Source: Chrysomallon squamiferum
Lineage: Eukaryota > Mollusca > Gastropoda > Neomphalida > Peltospiridae
Reading direction: 5' to 3'
DNA: 22,274 nucleotides
Assembly (NCBI GenBank): GCA_012295275.1
Contig: CM022679.1
Span: 436,001-458,274, forward strand
Below are positions 17,203-22,274 of the stretch, piece by piece (position 1 is the stretch's first letter; each line of letters opens with the position of its first letter). The notes under the pieces were generated by a model. It ran no database searches, was not told the DNA's origin, and saw only the letters and a program-made list of their open reading frames with translations. The position numbers and the translations under genes are program-made.

Positions 17203-17748
17203 GATTAGAAATGTGTTTATATCTGTACTGGACACACAAGTGAACAGACACTATTAGTGAATAGTGATTAGAAATGTGTTTACATCTGCACTGGACAAAC
17301 AGCTGAACAGACAGTATTAGTGAATAGTGATTAGAAATGTGTTTACATCTGTACTGGACACACAGCTGAACAGACAGTATTAGTGATTAGTGATTAGAAA
17401 TGTGTTTACATCTGTACTGGACACACAGCTGAATAGACAGTATTAGTGAATAGTGATTAGAAATGTGTTTACATCTGTACTGAACAGACACTATTAGTGA
17501 ATAGTGATTAGAAATGTGTTTACATCTGTACTGAACAGACACTATTAGTGAATAGTGATTAGAAATGTGTTTACATCTGTACTGAACAGACACTATTAGT
17601 GAATAGTGATTAGAAATGTGTTTACATCTGTACTGAACAGACACTATTAGTGAATAGTGATTAGAAATGTGTTTACATCTGTACTGAACAGACACTATTA
17701 GTGAATAGTGATTAGAAATGTGTTTACATCTGTACTGGACACAGAGCT
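17203..17748 (+). repeat. Composite 63-bp/51-bp array, 10 units
   Basis: GATTAGAAATGTG starts at 17203, 17266, 17329, 17392, 17455, 17506, 17557, 17608, 17659 and 17710: four 63-bp steps, then five 51-bp steps. The short unit lacks 12 bp, GGACACACAGCT. The last unit carries this segment again (GGACACAGAGCT). Both lengths are multiples of three, so the reverse strand gives a 17-residue periodic open frame at 17695-17387. I regard that as a repeat artefact. Confidence 0.95.
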
Positions 17749-18054
17749 GACTTCTAGTTAGATGTTAGAAAACACAGTTGACAATATTCTGGACTCAGAT
17801 TATAAATTTGACAAAGAATTCACTAGTTTCACAAAACACTGTATAGAAATATACAACTGTTTCCTGTTTTGCCATTCTAAACACTTTATAAATCTGTGTA
17901 GAAATACAAGTCAGTTAGGAATCAAACTTCAGTGAAAGTTTTAGTATCTGCAGAAGTTCTAGTTGTCTTGGACACATAGTGTAGAAAACTAGACTAGTGA
18001 CTGTACAGTTAGTTAGAGAGAAGTTAGTTTAGACATTTACAATTAACTGTTGCC

Positions 18055-18110
18055 AGTTCTGGGAGCTGATCCTGGAACCTACCAGACTTAAAACCAGCAA
18101 CTGAAACATA
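18055..18110 (-). mobile_element. tRNA-like SINE fragment
   Basis: The minus strand has an A-box-like TGTTTCAGTTGCTGG (18108-18094) and a B-box-like GGATCAGCTCCC (18072-18061), 21 bp apart. Diverged, with no full cloverleaf. Confidence 0.35.
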
Positions 18111-18324
18111 CAAGACAGTCTGCAATTAAAACATGACTGAAATATCACTGCCTTTGTTTTACTGTAACTCATGAGAAGGTGGATATAAGAATTACTTACT
18201 GCTAACTGATACAAGATGATTATCAAATGACAGCAACAGGCTTTCTATGTACTTAACATAATTAAACATGAAATTACAAGATATTAAAATGTGTTTAGAA
18301 TATTTTGTCATGTTAAGTAAAAGC

Positions 18325-18382
18325 TGGTACTGGGATCTGACCCATGAACTTACAGGTGTTCAGTCCACCGACTTAGCCAGAG
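18325..18382 (-). mobile_element. tRNA-like SINE fragment
   Basis: The minus strand has an A-box TGGCTAAGTCGGTGG (18379-18365), very close to the tRNA consensus, and a B-box-like GGGTCAGATCCCA (18343-18331). The acceptor stem is not recognisable. Confidence 0.5.
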
Positions 18383-18522
18383 TTTAAATGTCACCTGTTA
18401 ATTCCGTTTACCTGCAACAAACATGGCTGACTTTAATAAAAGATGAAAACTAATTATTTCCTTCATCACTCTGACATTAAACAACACACAGACCAAAACC
18501 TGAATGTACATCACAATCTGGG

Positions 18523-18568
18523 TCAAGGTCAGCAATACGTGACCTTGGTAATTAGACCTGGGCAGGTC
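18523..18568 (+). promoter_or_regulatory. Paired AGGTCA-type palindromes
   Basis: CAAGGTCA (18524-18531) and TGACCTTG (18540-18547) form a perfect inverted repeat with an 8-bp spacer. The left arm reads TCAAGGTCA, the extended half-site known for NR5A and ERR nuclear receptors. Eight bases later GACCTG (18555-18560) and CAGGTC (18563-18568) form a second palindrome. They sit in a 115-codon plus frame (18443-18790) that I do not recognise and doubt is coding. Confidence 0.3.
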
Positions 18569-18785
18569 ACATTTACGTGTACAAATATCAAAGATGTTGT
18601 CACAGTGTTTGAAACGTGTTGCTATTTCACTGATTCTGTTACAACAGTTTCTCTCTCACACAAACTTTATCTTTCATTTATACTAATTCATAGAAAGGAC
18701 TATATAAGACAAATATATATATATTTTTATAATAGGCATAGACAGGTGGATGAATGGATGGACGAACAGATAGATGTGAAGAGTA

Positions 18786-18893
18786 AATGATAGAGATATG
18801 GGAAGAATGAAGAAAGGACAGAGAGACAATTAAAGAAAGAGAGATGAACAGAGTGAGAGAGAAAGAAAGAGACAGAGGGAAGAATGAGAGACG
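18786..18893 (+). repeat. Purine-rich (GA) tract
   Basis: Mostly A/G on the plus strand, AAGAGAGA words with few pyrimidines. It makes a reverse-strand Ser/Leu-rich frame that is an artefact. Confidence 0.75.
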
Positions 18894-18899
18894 TGTTTT

Positions 18900-19555
18900 T
18901 TTATTAGAAAACAGTCTGTCTGTCTGTGAGTCACTGTTCACTACGGAGCTGACATCAAAGGCTGTTTTTTTTCTCTTTCCCTGGATGTGACAGGGTTAAG
19001 GAAACTGTTAGATTTTTATGTCAAACTTTTTGTGAAAGTCACAACAGGAATTTTTTTTTTGATTTTTAAAAATAAATTTTGTACCTTATGAACTTTATGG
19101 TGTTTTGAAGTCATTGTTAAAACAGTCCAGCACTATTTAAACTTTTCTAAAAATATTTATTTATTTGGGGGGGGTGAAGTCTTTTACTGAAGATAAAACA
19201 CTCCCTAGTTTACTGATAATGTCTTTTATTCTCTCGTTTTAATTCTTATTTATTTACTTCTTATATTTATTTATTCATTAATTTGTTTGTTTGTATTATA
19301 TATATATATAATTATACAAGTCAGTTATTTGAGATTTATCTGTGTTTATATCAAACACTCTGCTCTGTTTCGTCTCTGATAACCAACCTGATACAATCAA
19401 TCAACATGTCAGAGTGGATTTTAATAATTATTTCTTGTCTAAAGTCCTGTTTTTTAATGATAATACACACAATAGATACACTAAGAGTTCTGTGTTCTGT
19501 TACACCAGTAAGAAACAGTGTTTTTTATCCATTCACCGATAAGCTTTAGCACATA
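18900..19555. other. T-rich non-coding stretch
   Basis: T and G runs, a (TA)n near 19298-19310 and open frames in AT-rich sequence with no recognisable domain. Confidence 0.45.
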
Positions 19556-19561
19556 TCACAG

Positions 19562-19645
19562 AGTTTGATATACCAGGATGAGGAGCAGTGGCTGGATTGG
19601 GAAACAGAGCTAAGAAGAATTGATCCGATGATCTGTCATGTCTGA
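19562..19645 (+). other. Balanced-composition block with coding-like frames
   Basis: After TATCACAG| the plus strand reads 27 codons to a TGA, including YQDEEQWLDWETELRRIDPM, acidic and Trp-rich. The minus strand is also open for 48 codons over 19679-19533, including QFFLALFPNPATAPHPG. Only one can be real. Possibly a terminal exon or a transposon remnant; no family is recognised. Confidence 0.25.
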
Positions 19646-19700
19646 TGATGTAATGAGTGATCAGAATACAACAAGTTGATCAGTGACTGAGAAGTGATTT

Positions 19701-19744
19701 GTCTGTTCTGTGTCTGTTCTCTGTGTCTGTTCTCTGTGTCTGTT
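19701..19744 (+). repeat. 14-bp tandem repeat x 3
   Basis: TCTCTGTGTCTGTT-like units, the first one shortened. Confidence 0.85.
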
Positions 19745-20040
19745 TACATCTAAGAAAACCCAGTGAGAGAGTTTTTCAAATCTCTGATCTACTTCAACAC
19801 GCACTCTGGTTCACTGCTTACAGCATTTGTGTAAGAGTCACCAGGTCAGTTCCTTAGTCTTTATACATTCACATTTTTCCTATTCCAAGCAGTCACTCTG
19901 GACTATTTTATCAAGAGTTTCAGTGTGTCTACTCAGTGTGTTGTATAATTATGTGAGATGGAAGTACCCTGTTTTGTGTATGTGTTTGCAGCCTTATAGA
20001 CACAAATACGTACATAAAAATATAAAATTTGTAAAATGTG

Positions 20041-20190
20041 TATGTGACACACTTACAAACACACACATACACATAAAACAGTACACACACACACATACAA
20101 AACAATATATAAACTCAGAAAACAAAACAATACACAAACACACATAAATTCAGACATACAAAACAATACACAAACTCACACAAATTCACA
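20041..20190 (+). repeat. CA-rich degenerate repeat
   Basis: CACAAACACACATA and CAAAACAATACACAAACTCA words recur at roughly 40-bp spacing. Confidence 0.75.
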
Positions 20191-20755
<565 letters not shown>

Positions 20756-20812
20756 GCCACACACATACACATGTGCATACCTAACATATGTACACATTTA
20801 CATACACACATA

Positions 20813-21428
20813 TGTATGTGTTTGTGTGTGTGTGTGTATGTGTATATGTATGTATGTGTGTGTGTGTATGTGTTTGTGTGTGTGTATATGTATGTGTTTG
20901 TGTGTGTCTGTGTGTGTGTATGTTTATGTGTATGTTTGTGTGTGTGTATGTGTATATGTATGTATTTGTGTGTGTGTGTTTGTGTGTGTGTATGTATTTG
21001 TGTGTGTGTGTATGTTTGTGTGTGTGTGTATGTGTATATGTATGTGTTTGTGTGTGTGTGTGTATGTATGTGTTTGTGTGTGTGTTTGTGTGTATGTGTT
21101 TGTGTGTGTTTGTGTGTGTGTTTGTGTGTGTATGTGTATATGTATGTGTTTGTGTGTGTGTGTGTATGGGTATATGTTTGTGTGTGTATGTGTGTATGTG
21201 TGTGTATGTGTTTGTGTGTATGTGTGTGTGTTTGTGTTTGTGTATGTGTGTGTATTTGTGTGTGTGTATGTGTTTGTGTGTGTATGTGTGTGTGTGTATG
21301 TGTTTGTGTGTGTGTGTATGTGTGTGTGTGTCTGTGTGTATATGTGTATGTTTGTGGGTGTATGTGTTTGTGTGTTTGTGTTTGTGTGTATGTGTGTGTG
21401 TGTGTGTGTATGTGTGTGTGTGTGTGTG
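20813..21428 (+). repeat. TG array with TATG and TTTG variants
   Basis: 616 bp of (TG)n interrupted by TATG, TTTG and TATATG words at irregular 6-20 bp spacing. Open in all plus frames (Cys-Val repeats) and in a minus frame (Thr-His repeats). None of these is a protein gene. Confidence 0.97.
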
Positions 21429-21803
21429 AAACTGTGTTTACTTTTCCACAAAAAGATAAAATAAAAAATAAAACATAATAACCAGTATGAAATTACATCT
21501 TACAAGGTGAACTTTCACCTGTTCATTGTTTCCTATCAGATTTCTAATTAATCAGGTGTGTGCTGCCTGTGATCACCTTCAAACAAAAGAAGATTAAAGG
21601 CTTTGATTTATTATGTTAAGAAGAAGAATATTAATCATTTAAATATTAATCTTAATTACTAGTCATAAGTTCATCGTGGAAATTTAATCAATATGTGGCC
21701 TCAATATTAATTTTTTTTAAATAAAATATTTGTTTTGAGATGATGTTAATTAATTTATCTTGAATAATCATATGTAAAAGATTACCTACCTCCACCCTCC
21801 AAA
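21429..21803. other. AT-rich non-coding stretch
   Basis: Nothing supported. It contains short ATTAAT-rich segments. Confidence 0.5.
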
Positions 21804-21869
21804 CAATAAATAAAAAAAAATAAAAAAAATAATAATAAAAAATAATAAATAAATAAATTTAAAAAAAAA
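21804..21869 (+). repeat. A-rich AAT/AAAT repeat
   Basis: A-runs with AAT and AAAT units. Confidence 0.85.
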
Positions 21870-22097
21870 TGAGATCAAAAGACATTATTATTACACGTTG
21901 AAAACGTCAGACATCTTTCTCACACCTGGAAATGCATTAATTAAGTTCAGTGATCTCAGGTGAATGTTCTACCTGAAATCAATAAACTTACCTCCAACTC
22001 AGACACCTCAGATTAGTGTAACTGTTAGTGACTGGGTGTGTGTGTGGGGGGTCATTTACTTTTTATTACTCCAACTCAATAAAATTAAACCTTGAAT

Positions 22098-22274
22098 TGT
22101 TCAGTCAATGTTCTATGTTCTAGTTGAATGTTCTATGTTCAGTCAAAGTTCTATGTTCAGTCAATGTTCTATGTTCAGTCAAACTTCTATGTTCTAGTTG
22201 AATGTTCTATGTTCTAGCTGAATGTTCTATGTTCAGTCAAAGTTCTGTGTTCTAGTTGAATGTTCTATGTTCTA
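22098..22274 (+). repeat. Two-monomer array (18 bp and 20 bp), truncated by window
   Basis: The short monomer is TGTTCTATGTTCAGTCAA and the long one TGTTCTATGTTCTAGTTGAA. The order is partial short, long, short, short, short, long, long, short, long, then a partial copy at the window end, so the array continues beyond it. Confidence 0.92.

Noticed and set aside
17387-17695. 102-codon periodic minus frame (17-residue repeat)
   Set aside because: It is explained by a 51-bp tandem array. The first units have a different length and the frame has no flanking gene structure.
18443-18790. 115-codon plus frame
   Set aside because: It ends in TA and GGATGGAT-like repeats, has no recognised domain, and the paired palindromes inside suggest regulatory or repeat DNA. 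Kept only as context.
20771-21478. Open frames of 175-235 codons over the TG array (Cys-Val or Thr-His repeats)
   Set aside because: The TG array is open in every plus frame and one minus frame because it lacks stop codons. There is no start context, domain or codon bias.
21955-22020. Minus-strand donor-like GGAG|GTAAGT near 21992, with a possible SEVSELE reading
   Set aside because: No acceptable acceptor bounds the reading; the only AG in frame follows G and leaves a 15-nt exon. The downstream acceptor would imply an intron of about 20 nt.

Overview
The window looks like animal nuclear DNA, probably from a mollusc or another lophotrochozoan. It is AT-rich, intron-rich and loaded with microsatellites and minisatellites. 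It carries tRNA-derived SINE heads and the decayed C-terminal tail of a LINE reverse transcriptase. No bacterial-type gene, rRNA, functional tRNA or CRISPR array is visible. Most long open frames are by-products of simple repeats (CA/TG, GA/CT, ATT/TTG) and are not annotated as genes.

The best gene evidence is on the minus strand at 14569-12362. Three exons of 96, 35 and 88 nt have canonical splice sites and compatible phases (0-0, 0-2, 2-0), and together encode 73 residues of a coiled-coil protein I cannot name. The intron side of the 96-nt exon is a 1-kb minisatellite of 34 units. Read on the transcribed strand, nearly every unit repeats a branch-point-like TTAAC followed 21 nt later by a TTTCAG acceptor. 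This is the most unusual object in the window.

Layout. 1-2.4 kb: degenerate repeats and a CA/TG block. 2.35-2.75 kb: a microRNA-precursor-sized foldback and a weak plus-strand exon pair. 2.8-4.4 kb: simple repeats and a degenerate 30-bp array. 3.87-4.52 kb: a possible two-exon minus-strand gene of 40 codons. 5.4-6.2 kb: a CpG-richer region with duplicated CRE-like elements and several short open frames, probably promoter or first-exon DNA. 6.4-9.7 kb: repeats, including four identical 60-bp units. 9.87-10.0 kb: a minus-strand GC-box/CRE/TATA arrangement. 10.1-12.2 kb: repeats. 12.36-15.6 kb: the coiled-coil gene and its acceptor array. 15.7-18.6 kb: SINE/LINE remains, a 51/63-bp array and a pair of AGGTCA-type palindromes. 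18.8-22.3 kb: mostly simple repeats, with a composite GA/TA array, a 616-bp TG array and a two-monomer array running off the end.

The minus-strand pieces (coiled-coil exons, promoter at about 9.95 kb, exons at 6.1 and 4.5 kb) may belong to one, two or three genes. The sequence alone does not decide this. All exon calls rest on splice signals and frame, with no homology search or transcript support.
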